From positions 142,441 to 206,440 of the forward strand of contig CAKPEI010000002.1 in NCBI GenBank assembly GCA_934149365.1: a stretch of 64,000 nucleotides of DNA. Direction: 5' to 3'. This document shows, piece by piece, positions 36,099-45,019 of this stretch; within the stretch, counting starts at the first letter, position 1; each line of letters begins with the position of its first letter. Both the position numbers and the translations under genes were made by a program. The stretch comes from an uncultured Clostridia bacterium (GTDB taxonomy: Bacteria; Bacillota; Clostridia; TANB77; CAG-465). Under the pieces are notes generated by a model. The model saw nothing but the letters and a program-made list of their open reading frames with translations. It was not told the origin of the DNA and searched no databases.

Positions 36099-36117
36099 AT
36101 CTAGAAATAAACTAGAT
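36099..36117 (+). promoter_or_regulatory. small hairpin of cassette 3, sequence-divergent
   Basis: ATCTAG / CTAGAT occupies the place of AGCTAC / GTAGCT in the other copies. The structure is kept while the sequence changes. Confidence 0.55.
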
Positions 36118-36159
36118 AGAGGTTTTTGCACTCAAAAAATAGATATATTAGATAAAATA

Positions 36160-36199
36160 AAGTTAGTTATACAGAGTAAAAAGTATAGCTAGCTTTTTT
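36160..36199 (+). terminator. terminator/attenuator of cassette 3
   Basis: AAGTTAGTTATAC / GTATAGCTAGCTT, 13 pairs including wobble pairs, with a T6 tail. The stem is almost identical in cassette 4. The full-length leader frame stops within the right arm at 36190. Confidence 0.87.
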
Positions 36200-36279
36200 G
36201 CGTTTAAAACAAGGTATAACCATTGCATTAAGCAATGTAAATATACAATATTAAGTTTTATATGAAATGGGAGGTAAAA

Positions 36280-37230
36280 ATGATGAAAAACTTAAGAAAA
36301 AACAAAAGCGGAATATCACTGATAGTACTAGTAATAACAATAATAGTAATGATAATACTAGCCGCAGCAATAATATTATCGCTATCAAACAGTGGAATAA
36401 TAGGAAAGGCGAATACTGGTAAGACAGAATATTCTTTAGCTAGCATAAGAGAAAAAATAGGACTTGAATTGTTAGAGCAAAAGCTTAATGATAATGTAAG
36501 CAAAGAAAACGTGGAAAGTGTACTATCAAAATATGGAGAAGTAACGTATGAAGATGAAGGAAAAAATATAATTAGGGGAGTTAAAGTAAAAGAATATGAT
36601 AAAGAAATATTAATTTCAGAAATAGCAGAAGAATATGCACTTCCAAAGATAGAAGACTTTGAATATACGTTTGATTTTGAAATGGCGGCAAAGCAAATTC
36701 CGCTTGATCAAGGAAATTTGAATAAATCGAGTAATGTAGTTGCTGTGTCATATAAAAAAGGCGAAATAGAAACAGCATGGTTTACAGATAGTTTTTCAAA
36801 AAAAGGTCTTAAGCTTTGTTATAATAATTCTCCAAAAGAAACGGGTAAAAGAAATGTACAAAATGTAAACTTTAGTACATTAAAAATTGGATCTGGACAA
36901 TTTTCAATGAGTGTAACAGGAAATATGACAGAGTGGACAAGTGAAACGTTGAAATGGAATAAACCAATAACCAAGGAAATAATTTTGGAAAATACATCGT
37001 CTGAGGAAATGACTGGTAGTTACATAGTATATTTAGTGGGAAAAGATATAGAAGTAAGTGATAATGTACAAAAGTGTTTAAAGATAAGAATAAAGGATGA
37101 AAATGGAAATCTTGTAAAAGTATTTTCACCTAGAGAAGTGTTTTCTGGAACTACACTTGTAACAGGAGTTATACAACCAGGTGAAACAGCCAAATATACC
37201 ATAGAATTTGAATTACATTTTGATATATAA
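36280..37230 (+). CDS. prepilin-like protein 3
   Basis: A 316-residue protein with the same prepilin start as prepilins 2 and 4: basic leader, Gly, then 'ISLIVLVITIIVMIILAAA', and 'LSLSNSGIIGKA' after the helix. Its C-terminal domain is different: no YWLAS or RPVVSL, instead a beta-rich domain ('TEWTSETLKWNKPITKEI', 'GSYIVYLVGKDIEVSDN'), not recognised. ATG 36280 is preferred because GGGAGG ends five bases upstream. It lies 81 bases after the cassette 3 terminator, with a CATTGC/GCAATG hairpin between. Confidence 0.78.
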   Translation: MMKNLRKNKSGISLIVLVITIIVMIILAAAIILSLSNSGIIGKANTGKTEYSLASIREKIGLELLEQKLNDNVSKENVESVLSKYGEVTYEDEGKNIIRGVKVKEYDKEILISEIAEEYALPKIEDFEYTFDFEMAAKQIPLDQGNLNKSSNVVAVSYKKGEIETAWFTDSFSKKGLKLCYNNSPKETGKRNVQNVNFSTLKIGSGQFSMSVTGNMTEWTSETLKWNKPITKEIILENTSSEEMTGSYIVYLVGKDIEVSDNVQKCLKIRIKDENGNLVKVFSPREVFSGTTLVTGVIQPGETAKYTIEFELHFDI

Positions 37231-37245
37231 AATTTTAAATGAGAG

Positions 37246-37275
37246 GAAGCAAGTTACACTTACTTGTTTCTTTTT
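37246..37275 (+). terminator. terminator after prepilin 3
   Basis: GAAGCAAGT / ACTTGTTTC stem with T5. Confidence 0.8.
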
Positions 37276-37319
37276 ATTGCATATAAATGAACTGTAATAA
37301 AAATGTAATATAAATAGTA

Positions 37320-37475
37320 TTGAAAAAAGTAATTGCATAGGTAAATTAAAAATTGGTCAAAGGAATGCTTTGAGAATTGAATTTAAATTTATTGGATATA
37401 TTGAATATCAAGAAGATAAGTAGAAAAAAGAGGATAAGCAGATTTAATTTGTTTATCCTATTTGATATATAATAT
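37320..37475 (+). other. possible decayed fifth leader cassette
   Basis: The 327 bases between prepilin 3 and the nagZ-like gene hold no gene. They do contain TTGAAA-N16-TAAATT (37320-37347), then AAAGGA and an ATG followed after one codon by TGA. A Lys/Ile-rich open frame comes next, and a GGATAA / TTATCC hairpin. The order matches the leader cassettes, but there is no dinucleotide repeat and no prepilin downstream. Confidence 0.35.
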
Positions 37476-37557
37476 CAAATATAGTTACATTTGCTCTTGC
37501 ATAATCTATGACATTAATAGTATAATTATTGTGTACTAAAGACTTGAGGTGAAACGT

Positions 37558-38655
37558 ATGAAACTAGAGGAATTAACATTAAAAGAAAGAATAGGGCAAA
37601 TGTTCATGGTTGGTATGCCAGGAACAGAAATTGATGATATAACTAGAGAACTTATAACTAAGTATAAAGTAGGGGGAATTATACTTTACAGAAAAAATAT
37701 ACTTAGTTTAGAACATTTTGTTCATTTGTTAAATAGTTTAAGAGAATTAAATAAAGGAAATAAAGTACCTCTAATTATAGGGATAGACCAAGAGGGTGGA
37801 AGAGTAAATAGAATGCCTAGCAAGATAAATAATCTTGCTAATGCTAAACTTATTGCAAATGTTGGTGGCCCAGATTTATGTTATAAATCAGGTAAAGTAC
37901 TTGGAGAAATGTTAAAAGAATTTAATATAAATATGAACTTTGCACCTGTACTTGATATAGGTGGCTTTAGAGATAGTCATCCACTTGGAAATAGATGCCT
38001 TGGAGAAAATGCGGAAGAGGTATCAAAAAATGGTATAGCATTAATGAATGGCATAAAATACCACAATGTAATATCTACAATAAAACATTTTCCTGGCCAC
38101 GGAGCAAGTAAAATAGATTCTCATGTATTTATGCCTACTGTGTATAAAAGTGTAAAAAGATTAAAAACAGAAGATATGCTTCCTTTTATAAATGCTATAA
38201 AATCTGGAGCAGATAGCATAATGGTAGGACATCTTTTAATAGCAGATGTTAATTCTATATATCCTGCATCCTTATCTGATAGAGTAATTACTAAAATATT
38301 GAGAAAAGATTTAGGATATAATGGGCTAGTAGTAACAGATGATTTATCTATGAAAGGAATTACTTTCCTATTTGGAATAACACATGCGACAATGAAAGCA
38401 ATTACAGCTGGGGCAGATATTGTGATGATAAATAAAGAACACAAGAGCAAAATAAGAATAATGAATAATCTGTTTAAGATATGTAAGAAAAACACAAGAT
38501 TTACTAGTACTAGAATAAATGAAAGCGTTAGAAGAATATTAGAAATGAAAGAAAAATATGAAATAGAAGATAAAATAATAACGGAATATAATATTGATAG
38601 AATAAATGAAGAAGTAGAAGAAATAAATAACATAGCAAGAGGAAATATTGAATAA
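37558..38655 (+). CDS. glycoside hydrolase family 3 beta-N-acetylhexosaminidase (NagZ-like)
   Basis: Family 3 N-terminal-domain glycosidase, likely removing N-acetylglucosamine from cell-wall fragments. 'RIGQMFMVGM' and 'KVGGIILYRKNI' begin the barrel, 'IGIDQEGGRVNRM' follows, and the signature 'KHFPGHG' with later 'DSH' (His177 region) supplies the general acid/base. 'VVTDDLSM' (Asp261) holds the nucleophile. It has 365 residues and no C-terminal second domain, typical of NagZ. There is no signal peptide, so it is cytoplasmic. ATG 37558 is preferred over GTG 37549 because GAGGTG lies just upstream. Confidence 0.9.
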   Translation: MKLEELTLKERIGQMFMVGMPGTEIDDITRELITKYKVGGIILYRKNILSLEHFVHLLNSLRELNKGNKVPLIIGIDQEGGRVNRMPSKINNLANAKLIANVGGPDLCYKSGKVLGEMLKEFNINMNFAPVLDIGGFRDSHPLGNRCLGENAEEVSKNGIALMNGIKYHNVISTIKHFPGHGASKIDSHVFMPTVYKSVKRLKTEDMLPFINAIKSGADSIMVGHLLIADVNSIYPASLSDRVITKILRKDLGYNGLVVTDDLSMKGITFLFGITHATMKAITAGADIVMINKEHKSKIRIMNNLFKICKKNTRFTSTRINESVRRILEMKEKYEIEDKIITEYNIDRINEEVEEINNIARGNIE

Positions 38656-38659
38656 ATTG

Positions 38660-38693
38660 AAGTTTGGCTGCTTTATAGCAGCTTTACTTTTTT
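38660..38693 (+). terminator. terminator after nagZ-like gene
   Basis: GGCTGCT-TTAT-AGCAGCT core with outer A-T pairs and a T6 tail. Confidence 0.75.
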
Positions 38694-38703
38694 GCATAAA
38701 AAA

Positions 38704-38729
38704 AGCAAGGAACTATATAATTCCTTGCT
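38704..38729. terminator. second hairpin, T-tailed on the minus strand
   Basis: AGCAAGGAA / TTCCTTGCT, preceded on the plus strand by A7, so it has a T7 tail on the minus strand. Confidence 0.5.
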
Positions 38730-38892
38730 AAACAAAAGTAAAATATATATTGAAAAGAGTGTTTATGAAAATGGGTGTTTTGTATTGTAAATACAAATAT
38801 ATTATAGTAGAATAGATGAGAGAAAAATGTAGAAGTTTGGAAGTAAAGCTTAAAAATAACATAAAGTTTTGTCGAAAGGAAATTGTGGTTAA

Positions 38893-40206
38893 ATGGTAGT
38901 TAATATAATAGGGGCAGGACTAGCCGGCTCAGAGTGTGCAAATATAATTGCTAAGAATGGTATAAATGTAAGATTATATGAAATGAAACCAAACAAAAAA
39001 AGTGCTGCTCACGTAAGCAATAATTTTGGAGAACTTGTTTGTAGTAATTCATTAAAATCGAATAGTATTACTAATGCTTGTGGACTTTTAAAAGAAGAGA
39101 TGAGAAGATTAGGAAGTTTAGTTATAAAGGCAGCAGATGTAACTAAAGTTGAAGCAGGACAGGCTTTAGCTGTAAATAGAGATGATTTTTCTAGTTATAT
39201 AACTGAAGAAATAAAGAAAAATAGTTTAATTGAAATAGTAAGTAAAGAAATAGTAGACTTAAATGAATTTGAAAAAGATGATATAGTTGTTATTGCAACA
39301 GGCCCTCTTACAAGTGATAGTTTATCTAAAACTATTAATTCATATATTGGTCAAGATGAGTTGTATTTTTATGATGCTGCAGCTCCAATAGTTACCAAAG
39401 AGAGTTTAGACATGGAAAAAGTGTATAAAAAAGATAGGTACGGTGAACTTGGAAAAGGAGATTATTTAAATGCTTCTATGAGTGAGGAAGAGTACAATAC
39501 TTTTTATGATTTACTAGTAAATGCAGAGAGCGCGGATAGACATTCATTTGATAAATTAGAATTCTTCGAAGGATGTATGCCTATTGAAGAGATGGCAAGA
39601 AGAGGGAAACAAACTTTGGTTTTTGGACCATTAAAACCAGTTGGACTAAACAAAAATGATGGTGAAAAACCTTTTGCAGTATTGCAACTTAGAGCAGAAA
39701 ATAAAGAAGAAACGTTATATAATCTAGTTGGTTTCCAGACTAGTCTTAAGTTTAAAGAGCAGGAAAAAGTTTTTAGAAGTATTCCAGGGCTAGAAAATGC
39801 AGAGTTTGTTAGATATGGTGTAATGCACAGAAATACATATATAAATGCACCTAAAATATTAAATGATAAATTTAATATGAAAGAAAGACCGAATATATAT
39901 TTTGCAGGTCAAATATCAGGTGTAGAGGGATATGTAGAATCTGCTGCTTCTGGACTTATGGTAGGATATAACATAGTATGCAGAATAAAAAACAAAAAGA
40001 TTAAATTTCCAAGCTATACAATGTTAGGAAGTTTGGCTAAACATGTTAGCATGGAAAATAAGGACTATCAGCCAATGAATGCTAATTTTGGAATAATTCA
40101 GCCATTAGATAAAAAAATAAAAGATAAAAAGTTGAAATATGAAATGTACGCAAAAAGAGCGTTGGAGAGTATAGAGGTGCAAAAAAATGAGTTTGAAAAT
40201 TCTTGA
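38893..40206 (+). CDS. trmFO: folate/FAD-dependent tRNA (uracil-54) methyltransferase TrmFO
   Basis: TrmFO makes ribothymidine-54 in tRNA using methylene-tetrahydrofolate and FAD. The N-terminal dinucleotide-binding motif is 'IIGAGLAGSECANI' (5-18), followed by 'LYEMKPNKKSAAHVS' and the GidA-like 'ELVCSNSLKS'. The C-terminal 'YFAGQISGVEGYVESAASG' binds FAD. Length (437) is standard. The ATG follows AAAGGAA at rather long spacing. Its last 20 bases overlap the next gene, holA. Confidence 0.95.
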   Translation: MVVNIIGAGLAGSECANIIAKNGINVRLYEMKPNKKSAAHVSNNFGELVCSNSLKSNSITNACGLLKEEMRRLGSLVIKAADVTKVEAGQALAVNRDDFSSYITEEIKKNSLIEIVSKEIVDLNEFEKDDIVVIATGPLTSDSLSKTINSYIGQDELYFYDAAAPIVTKESLDMEKVYKKDRYGELGKGDYLNASMSEEEYNTFYDLLVNAESADRHSFDKLEFFEGCMPIEEMARRGKQTLVFGPLKPVGLNKNDGEKPFAVLQLRAENKEETLYNLVGFQTSLKFKEQEKVFRSIPGLENAEFVRYGVMHRNTYINAPKILNDKFNMKERPNIYFAGQISGVEGYVESAASGLMVGYNIVCRIKNKKIKFPSYTMLGSLAKHVSMENKDYQPMNANFGIIQPLDKKIKDKKLKYEMYAKRALESIEVQKNEFENS

Positions 40207-41140
40207 TGATAAAATAAAAAGCAAGGACGTATCAGGAGTATATTTATTTTATGGAGACGAAGAGTTTGACAAAGAAAGATATGAAGAAAAAATCAAGAAA
40301 TGCTTTGATAATTTAGAAGTGGGAGTTAATCTATATATTTTAGATAAAACGAATATAGATATGCTTGCTGATTTGTGTGATTTAGTTTCTTTTTTAGGCT
40401 CTAAGAAATTAATAATAGTAAAAGAAACAGGTCTTAAATTTAATACAAGTATATTAGATAATATAAATGAGGATACTACAATTATAATAGAGGAAAAAAG
40501 TGTAGATAAAAGAACAAGCGAATGGAAATATTTAAGTAAAAATCATATATGCATAGAATTTTCAAAATTAAACGATAAAGAAGCTGCACAGTATGTTATA
40601 AAAACATTAGGACTATATGGTATAAGGGTTACACCAGATGTTGCAGATTACATGATTGCAAGTTGTACATCTGATAAATTGTTATTAATAAATGAGTTTA
40701 AGAAAATAACAGCTTACTTAAATAGTGGCGATGAACTTACAAAAGATGTTATCGATTATATATGTGTAAAAACCTTGAATGCGAAAGTGTTTGATATGCT
40801 TGATTTAGCAGTAAATAAAAAGCATGATAAAGCTACAAAGAAACTTAAAGAACTGTTAGAGCAAAAAGAGTCTGCTATAGGAATAAGCATAATGCTTTTC
40901 AAACAAGTTAAGCAAATGTATATGATAAAACTTTTAGAGCTAGACGGACACATTTCAAACGTTGCAGAAACACTGGGAATACATCCTTTTGTGTATAGAA
41001 AGTTAAGTTATGCTGTTAAGAATTATACAATTGACGAACTTAGGAAAATATTACTTGAAATTTCAGAGTATGATGAAAAAACTAAATTAGGTGAAATGGA
41101 TATGGAAATTGGGCTAATTCAAATAGTCACGTCTATGTAA
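40187..41140 (+). CDS. holA: DNA polymerase III subunit delta
   Basis: HolA, the clamp-loader subunit that opens the beta clamp. It has 317 residues with the family's layout: an N-terminal 'GVYLFYGDEEFDKERYEEKI', a middle helical domain, and a C-terminal collar domain ('LFKQVKQMYMIKLLELDG', 'HPFVYRKLSYAVKNYT'). It overlaps the end of trmFO, and GAGGTG 13 bases upstream serves as the Shine-Dalgarno site. Overlap means coupled translation. Confidence 0.88.
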   Translation: MSLKILDDKIKSKDVSGVYLFYGDEEFDKERYEEKIKKCFDNLEVGVNLYILDKTNIDMLADLCDLVSFLGSKKLIIVKETGLKFNTSILDNINEDTTIIIEEKSVDKRTSEWKYLSKNHICIEFSKLNDKEAAQYVIKTLGLYGIRVTPDVADYMIASCTSDKLLLINEFKKITAYLNSGDELTKDVIDYICVKTLNAKVFDMLDLAVNKKHDKATKKLKELLEQKESAIGISIMLFKQVKQMYMIKLLELDGHISNVAETLGIHPFVYRKLSYAVKNYTIDELRKILLEISEYDEKTKLGEMDMEIGLIQIVTSM

Positions 41141-41196
41141 TTGTTAGAATAAATTAAATAGCTTTTACTCATAATACATTAAAGAGGTGTATGTAT

Positions 41197-42180
41197 ATGA
41201 ATAAAAGCTATTTGAATTTTAGAACAGATATGGCAGATGAAAGAGTTGATACGTATAAAAAGGTACATAATTTAAGTGAAATTGATGGAATAAAAGTAGA
41301 TAGCAAGACAAATGGCAAAATATCTACAACAATAGTAGATGTACTTAATGATAATGGAAAAAACGCAGTGGGCAAAGAAATTGGAAAATATATAACTGTT
41401 GAGATGCAAGATGCACAGTATTTAGGTGAAGACGAGAAAGAAACTTTGATAAATGAACTAGCAGGAAATTTAGAAATTTTGGTAAATGGTGTGTTAAATG
41501 AAAAGAAAGAAATTTCTGTTTTAATAGTAGGACTTGGAAATGAATATGTTACGCCTGATGCTTTAGGACCTAAAGTGGTTTCATATGTGGATATAACAAG
41601 ACATTTATTTAAATACGCTAAAGAGTATGTTGAACCAGGAACAAAAGAAATAAGTGGAATATCTCCTGGTGTGCTCGGAACTACTGGTATAGAAACAAGT
41701 GAAATAATAACTTCAATAGTAAATAAAATATCACCTATGCTCGTTATAGTTATAGATAGTTTGGCTTCAATGAGTGTGTCAAGAGTTGGAAAGACTATAC
41801 AAATGTCAAATACAGGAATAACTCCTGGAGCGGGCGTAGATAATAAAAGAGAAGCATTAAATAAAGAAACATTAGGTGTTCCCGTTATAGCGGTAGGAGT
41901 TCCTACAGTTGTGGATATGGCAACAATAACCAATGAAGCAATAGATAAACTTACTGATAGTATAAAAAGAGAAGCCACAGAATATAGCAATTATGGAGTA
42001 GATGTAAATAAGATAAAAGAAGTGTTTGAACTTTTTGAAAGAGATGGTAGATATGGTATGATAGCAAATGCTTTAAATACAGAAAATTACATAGTTACTC
42101 CTAAAGAAATTGATGGCGTTATTTCTAAGATATCTGAAATAATAGCTAGTTCTATAAACACAGCGTTAAGGCCAAAATAA
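41197..42180 (+). CDS. gpr: spore germination protease GPR
   Basis: GPR, the aspartate-type endopeptidase that degrades small acid-soluble proteins during spore germination. Visible family blocks are 'FRTDMADERVD' near the N-terminus (the propeptide is normally removed here), 'VLIVGLGNEYVTPDALGPKVV', 'GVLGTTGIETSEII' and 'VIDSLASMSVSRVGKTIQM'. ATG 41197 is chosen because it lies seven bases from GAGGTG; ATG 41191 is only one base away. It follows holA after 56 bases and is closed by a terminator. Strong evidence for sporulation. Confidence 0.95.
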   Translation: MNKSYLNFRTDMADERVDTYKKVHNLSEIDGIKVDSKTNGKISTTIVDVLNDNGKNAVGKEIGKYITVEMQDAQYLGEDEKETLINELAGNLEILVNGVLNEKKEISVLIVGLGNEYVTPDALGPKVVSYVDITRHLFKYAKEYVEPGTKEISGISPGVLGTTGIETSEIITSIVNKISPMLVIVIDSLASMSVSRVGKTIQMSNTGITPGAGVDNKREALNKETLGVPVIAVGVPTVVDMATITNEAIDKLTDSIKREATEYSNYGVDVNKIKEVFELFERDGRYGMIANALNTENYIVTPKEIDGVISKISEIIASSINTALRPK

Positions 42181-42182
42181 AA

Positions 42183-42211
42183 CATCGCTCCTAATTGGAG
42201 CGATGCTTTTG
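42183..42211. terminator. terminator between gpr and 42212 gene
   Basis: CATCGCTCC / GGAGCGATG stem with CTTTTG after it. It may also serve the convergent gene, whose stop codon is next to it. Confidence 0.8.
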
Positions 42212-42904
42212 TCATATAATTATGAAATAAATTGAGCTCGGGAACCCTTTTGTAGTAAAATCTTTTCTGAAAAGTTGGAATGTTATACCCTCTACAAAAT
42301 ATATGCGGTTGTAACCTAAAGCATGAAGCATAACATTACAGCCAGGGTAGAAATCATCAGAGTCCCAAACAAGTCTTTCCATACCGCGATATGCCGAGAT
42401 AGTTGAAGTGTTTTTCTTAAGTTTTACGTATGTGTCTTCTGTTAAGAAAAACAGTGAGTTGTTAAATTCGGGAATATCAGTCATAATGCAATCAATAGGA
42501 GAAGCATTTCCATCAGCAATAAGTGTGTTGACTGAAACTTCGTTTGGAGCGAATTCATCATCATAAGTGATAAATAATATTTCGTCGGGAATGTAACAGT
42601 CATTACGATGGAAATAATTCATTTCTTTTGCACACAAGTACTCCAGAAATACCCAATCTGATGCATATAGCTGTATAAAAGAAATACTTGCTACTCCGTC
42701 ATCAGTAAATTGAATAAAATTTTTGGCCGCCGGCAAACTTAAATCTTCACTTGATAGGTAAGAAGTATCGATTACACTTTTATAGCAATCGTTACTTAAA
42801 AAAATCATTGTGCCTTTTTTCAAACAAAAGTAAGGCAACATCTTTAAAATACTTTTTTCCTCCCGCGGAACTACATGGGTTGATACTTTAATCATAGAAG
42901 CCAT
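42212..42904 (-). CDS. hypothetical protein (230 aa)
   Basis: Not recognised. A soluble 230-residue protein with a strong AAGGAGG site on the minus strand. It looks alpha/beta ('KKGTMIFLSNDCYKS', 'VASISFIQLYASDWVFLEYL', 'YNRIYFVEGITFQLF'), with several Cys and aromatic residues and no membrane segment. Codons are less A/T-biased than in neighbours, as in the 14587 gene. It stands alone, convergent with gpr. Confidence 0.62.
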   Translation of the reverse strand: MASMIKVSTHVVPREEKSILKMLPYFCLKKGTMIFLSNDCYKSVIDTSYLSSEDLSLPAAKNFIQFTDDGVASISFIQLYASDWVFLEYLCAKEMNYFHRNDCYIPDEILFITYDDEFAPNEVSVNTLIADGNASPIDCIMTDIPEFNNSLFFLTEDTYVKLKKNTSTISAYRGMERLVWDSDDFYPGCNVMLHALGYNRIYFVEGITFQLFRKDFTTKGFPSSIYFIII

Positions 42905-43098
42905 AGTTAAACCTCCTTATTAATTAATATAGAGCCTGAATTTGTCACAGGCTCATTATAGCATAGGTGGGTGCATAAATGCAATATATTGAGGGTTAAA
43001 TTGAAATATGTATATTGAAAAAGCATGATAAATATTATACAATATAGTAAAACTTAAACAGGGGATGATAAGCTGCTTAAGTGGTTAGGAGGAAAGGT

Positions 43099-44268
43099 AT
43101 GTATAAAAAAGTAATTTGTATTGCATTTGCGCTACTATGTATTTTTAGTCTTACAACAGTAAATGCAGCTACTCAATCAAATTTTATAGATTTACAGGCA
43201 TATAATGAAATCTATAAAATGAGTGAGGAAAGTGATGTTTCACTTCCATTTATAAAAGTTTTCTCTGAAAAAGCAATATATGATAAACCTATAACTAAAT
43301 CAGGTCTGTCTATAGCTTCGAAGGGAATTAGTACAAATCAGAATATTGGGGGAGTTCAAACAATTATTTCTAATGATACCGTTCAAATTGATGGAACATT
43401 AGAATATGCCGTTATAATGGCTACAAATGTAGAAATTACAGGAACAATAAGTAAAGATGTATTGATATTAGCAGAAAGTGTATTTATAACAGATAGCGCG
43501 ACTATTGGTGGAGATGCTATTGTTATGGCTAAAACTACTGAGTTAAAAGGAATTGTTGTTGGCAATTTTATAGCTAATTCTTCAAGCTTTCTAATGAATG
43601 GAACTGTAGGAAAAGACTTTAGAGTTCGTAGTGAAAACATTGAATTTAATAACTATACAATAGGTGGGAACATTTATGTAGAAACAAATTCGGATGTTAA
43701 TTTGTCTGAAAAATATCCTGAGGCTGTTGTAGCAAAATTTCAAACAAATGTAGTAACTAAAGAAGAAAAGACTCAGCAGACTTTAAATAAAGTATATAAA
43801 TGTGTTATAGCAATTGTATTATTTACAATAACAAATATGATAATTAAGAAAATAAATCCTAATTTATTTACTAATATGGCAAACAAGGTTAAAAATAATT
43901 CTACATATGCAATTATTTTAGGAGTACTTTCACTAGTTACAATACCGCTAGTTATATTCTTATTAGTAATATTATCAGCATTTGGCTTAAGTGCAATCAC
44001 AATGCCTTTATTTGTTGCATATATAGCTCTAGTTATAATTACTATATCTTTAGCTAAATTTATAACTGGTTCTGTGTTATATGAATATATAAAGGAAAAA
44101 GCAAAAGCCAATACAAAATTAAAAGAGATTGCTACTTTAATAGGAATATTTGCTGGAATATACATATTATGCAATATTCCATATATTGCAGGTATAATGA
44201 CAATGGCTACAGTTCTATTCTCTGCAGCTTCAGTTATAACTGCTATGACTAAGAAAAATAAAGAGTAA
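43099..44268 (+). CDS. secreted/membrane polymer-forming-type protein
   Basis: A signal peptide (about 1-24, ending near 'TTVNAA') is followed by a short acidic region. A repeat-rich segment (about 85-205) follows whose regular 'VEITGTISKDVLILAESVFITDSATIGGDAIV' spacing looks like a right-handed beta-helix of the bactofilin/polymer-forming kind. Four C-terminal membrane helices end the protein ('VIAIVLFTITNMIIK', 'YAIILGVLSLVTIPLVIF' and later). The expected layout puts the beta domain outside and the anchor in the membrane. Its function is unknown. ATG 43099 is preferred because AGGAGG ends six bases upstream. Confidence 0.72.
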   Translation: MYKKVICIAFALLCIFSLTTVNAATQSNFIDLQAYNEIYKMSEESDVSLPFIKVFSEKAIYDKPITKSGLSIASKGISTNQNIGGVQTIISNDTVQIDGTLEYAVIMATNVEITGTISKDVLILAESVFITDSATIGGDAIVMAKTTELKGIVVGNFIANSSSFLMNGTVGKDFRVRSENIEFNNYTIGGNIYVETNSDVNLSEKYPEAVVAKFQTNVVTKEEKTQQTLNKVYKCVIAIVLFTITNMIIKKINPNLFTNMANKVKNNSTYAIILGVLSLVTIPLVIFLLVILSAFGLSAITMPLFVAYIALVIITISLAKFITGSVLYEYIKEKAKANTKLKEIATLIGIFAGIYILCNIPYIAGIMTMATVLFSAASVITAMTKKNKE

Positions 44269-44309
44269 AACTTGAAAATACAAAAAATAGTAGAAAATTT
44301 AAAAAAATA

Positions 44310-44340
44310 GAAAAAACATGTTGACAAAGCATGTTTTTTC
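44310..44340 (+). terminator. terminator of 43099 gene, overlapping the tRNA promoter
   Basis: GAAAAAACATG / CATGTTTTTTC stem. Its loop begins with TTGACA, the -35 element of the next promoter. Confidence 0.75.
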
Positions 44341-44349
44341 TATTATAAT
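44321..44349 (+). promoter_or_regulatory. promoter of the tRNA cluster
   Basis: Perfect TTGACA (44321-44326), 17-base spacer and perfect TATAAT (44344-44349), about 22 bases before tRNA-Val. Confidence 0.88.
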
Positions 44350-44370
44350 ATGTCTTGTCAGTAAAGAAAT

Positions 44371-44446
44371 GGGCGCATAGCTCAGTTGGGAGAGCATCTG
44401 CCTTACAAGCAGGGGGTCATAGGTTCGAGCCCTATTGTGCCCACCA
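44371..44446 (+). tRNA. tRNA-Val (TAC)
   Basis: A 76-base cloverleaf with acceptor GGGCGCA/TGTGCCC and anticodon loop CTTACAA; CCA encoded. First of five tRNAs in one transcript. Confidence 0.96.
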
Positions 44447-44457
44447 TTTTTTTATTT

Positions 44458-44534
44458 GGCCTGGTAGTTCAGTTGGTTAGAACGCTAGCCTGTCACGCTA
44501 GAGGTCGTGGGTTCGAGTCCCATCCAGGTCGCCA
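44458..44534 (+). tRNA. tRNA-Asp (GTC)
   Basis: 77 bases, acceptor GGCCTGG/CCAGGTC, anticodon stem CTAGC/GCTAG with loop CTGTCAC; CCA encoded. Confidence 0.96.
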
Positions 44535-44545
44535 TTTTTTTATAT

Positions 44546-44621
<76 letters not shown>

Positions 44622-44667
44622 ATAGTAGTACTAAAAGAAAATATGTTACATATAATATATTAAGAAC

Positions 44668-44743
44668 GCGGGAATAGCTCAGTTGATAGAGCGCTGCCTT
44701 GCCAAGGCAGAGGTCGCGGGTTTGAGCCCCGTTTCCCGCTCCA
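44668..44743 (+). tRNA. tRNA-Gly (GCC)
   Basis: 76 bases, acceptor GCGGGAA/TTCCCGC, anticodon stem CTGCC/GGCAG with loop TTGCCAA; CCA encoded. Complements the TCC isoacceptor at 6397. Confidence 0.96.
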
Positions 44744-44802
44744 AATTTTATGTACATAAGAAATGCTGCTTTGCATATGATGTAGTATAAAATATTATAT
44801 AG

Positions 44803-44876
44803 GGCGCTATAGCCAAGTGGTAAGGCACGAGTCTGCAAAACTCTGATCCCCGGTTCAAATCCGGGTGGCGCCTCCA
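44803..44876 (+). tRNA. tRNA-Cys (GCA)
   Basis: 74 bases, acceptor GGCGCTA/TGGCGCC, anticodon loop CTGCAAA; CCA encoded. Confidence 0.96.
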
Positions 44877-44886
44877 AATAAATAAA

Positions 44887-44923
44887 AAAACCGTATAAGT
44901 TTGTATGAGCTTATACGGTTTTT
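44887..44923 (+). terminator. terminator of the tRNA cluster
   Basis: AACCGTATAAG / CTTATACGGTT stem with A's before and T5 after. Confidence 0.88.
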
Positions 44924-45019
44924 ATGTAGTTAACTCAAATATAACTAGTAATTTTTATCATGTTGCAAAAAATGTCGAAATAATATATAATTTGTATATA
45001 TTTTGGAGAGGTTTTATTT

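Noticed and set aside
41208..41990. 260-codon reverse-strand ORF inside gpr
   Set aside because: Shadow of a clear gpr gene, low complexity, no Shine-Dalgarno site.
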